From: Pycnococcus provasolii
Taxonomy: Eukaryota; Chlorophyta; Pseudoscourfieldiophyceae; Pseudoscourfieldiales; Pycnococcaceae
Length of the DNA: 64,000 bases
Direction of reading: 5' to 3'
Assembly: GCA_938743325.2 (NCBI GenBank)
Contig: OW568865.1
Span: 682,001 to 746,000, forward strand
This document shows, piece by piece, positions 63,640 to 64,000 of the stretch. The notes under the pieces are model-generated. The model made no database searches. It was not told the DNA's origin and was given only the letters and a program-made list of their open reading frames with translations. The translations under genes and the position numbers were made by a program. Every line of letters starts with the position of its first letter. Within the stretch, counting starts at the first letter, position 1.

Positions 63640-64000
63640 TTAGATTGAGCCCAGGTTCCAGCGAGCGAAGTATTCCTGGGTGATCTTTTTGCCCTTGAGC
63701 AGCGCGTCAGGAAGCGACACTGTGAGAGGGAGGTGACCGAGCGGGAAGTCGTGCCACTTCACGGTCAGCTCGTACTGCATGCCCCTGCCGCGTAGTCGCT
63801 TGTGCGCGAGGATTTGCTCGATGCGTAGCGGCGGGTCGATGACAGGAGTATAGTGCGTGGTCTGGCGAAGCTCACCGGCGGCGCGCAGGTGCTCACTGTG
63901 CCACACGGGATGCGCGCCCCAGTTGGCTGGCAGCTCCAAGCGGAATGTCGTGGGCGATCGCACCTCGGCGATTTTGTAAGGCCCCAGCCAGCGTGGAGCC
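63640..64000 (-). mobile_element. Ty3/gypsy chromovirus, C-terminal end of pol (runs off the window)
   Basis: A fossil-type LTR retrotransposon. The visible minus-strand frame encodes the end of integrase (the SPTTFRLELPANWGAHPVWH segment, as in the GPF/Y-adjacent integrase tail) and then a chromodomain-like module (RIEQILAHKRLRGRGMQYEL, VKWHDFPLGH), which defines chromoviruses. The rest of the element lies beyond the right edge, so its length and overall state cannot be judged. The part in view reads openly and looks relatively young. Confidence 0.82.

Overview
This is a stretch of a compact, gene-dense, intron-poor nuclear genome from a photosynthetic eukaryote, most likely a small green alga of prasinophyte grade. 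The pointers are: two nucleus-encoded plastid proteins with simple, non-bipartite transit peptides (an HHL1-like protein and an LPA1/REP27-domain protein), a plant-type acetolactate synthase regulatory subunit with tandem ACT modules, a stellacyanin-like phytocyanin, an EDR2_C (DUF1336) protein, a CDK11/CDKG kinase, and an LZTFL1 homologue (a BBSome regulator, which implies a ciliary gene set). The telomere-like repeats in the window are TTAGGG, not the land-plant TTTAGGG. Genus is not determinable from the sequence alone.

Layout. 1-10 kb: PP2A catalytic subunit (-), an AT-richer gene for a zinc-ribbon/HNH endonuclease of the type common in giant algal viruses, two small hypothetical genes, and a very long disordered WW-domain protein with minisatellite repeats. 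10-20 kb: a small basic protein, LZTFL1 (-), a 305-bp Mutator-type MITE with a 9-bp target duplication, a three-exon cyclin, a broken PIF/Harbinger transposase, an INO80-complex Ies6-like protein and CDK11 (-). 20-31 kb: RNA polymerase III subunit RPC3, a GPI-anchored stellacyanin-like protein, a coiled-coil protein of unknown function, a small coiled-coil gene (-) and the acetolactate synthase regulatory subunit (-). 31-45 kb: ESCRT-III CHMP2/VPS2, HHL1-like (-), IMPACT/YIH1, a secreted or membrane-anchored beta-sandwich-like protein (-), a triple-KH RNA-binding protein (-), ribosomal protein eL43 (RPL37A), a second WW protein, a VUT/YhhQ queuosine-precursor-transporter homologue, a hypothetical gene (-) and an STI1-type TPR protein. 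45-64 kb: XRN1 exoribonuclease, a PHD-finger protein with four near-identical repeats of an unrecognised domain (-), an EDR2_C protein (-), exocyst SEC5 (-), the LPA1-domain protein, a long-chain acyl-CoA synthetase, and at the right edge the 3' end of a Ty3/gypsy chromovirus.

The genes are ordinary housekeeping neighbours, not an operon or a single pathway. Several lie in divergent or tightly convergent pairs. The most distinctive non-coding signal is a set of short interstitial TTAGGG tracts in about ten intergenic regions, nearly always oriented with TTAGGG on the sense strand of the gene that begins roughly 0.1-0.6 kb downstream. Only six or so genes show introns, and most of those introns are 100-150 bp.
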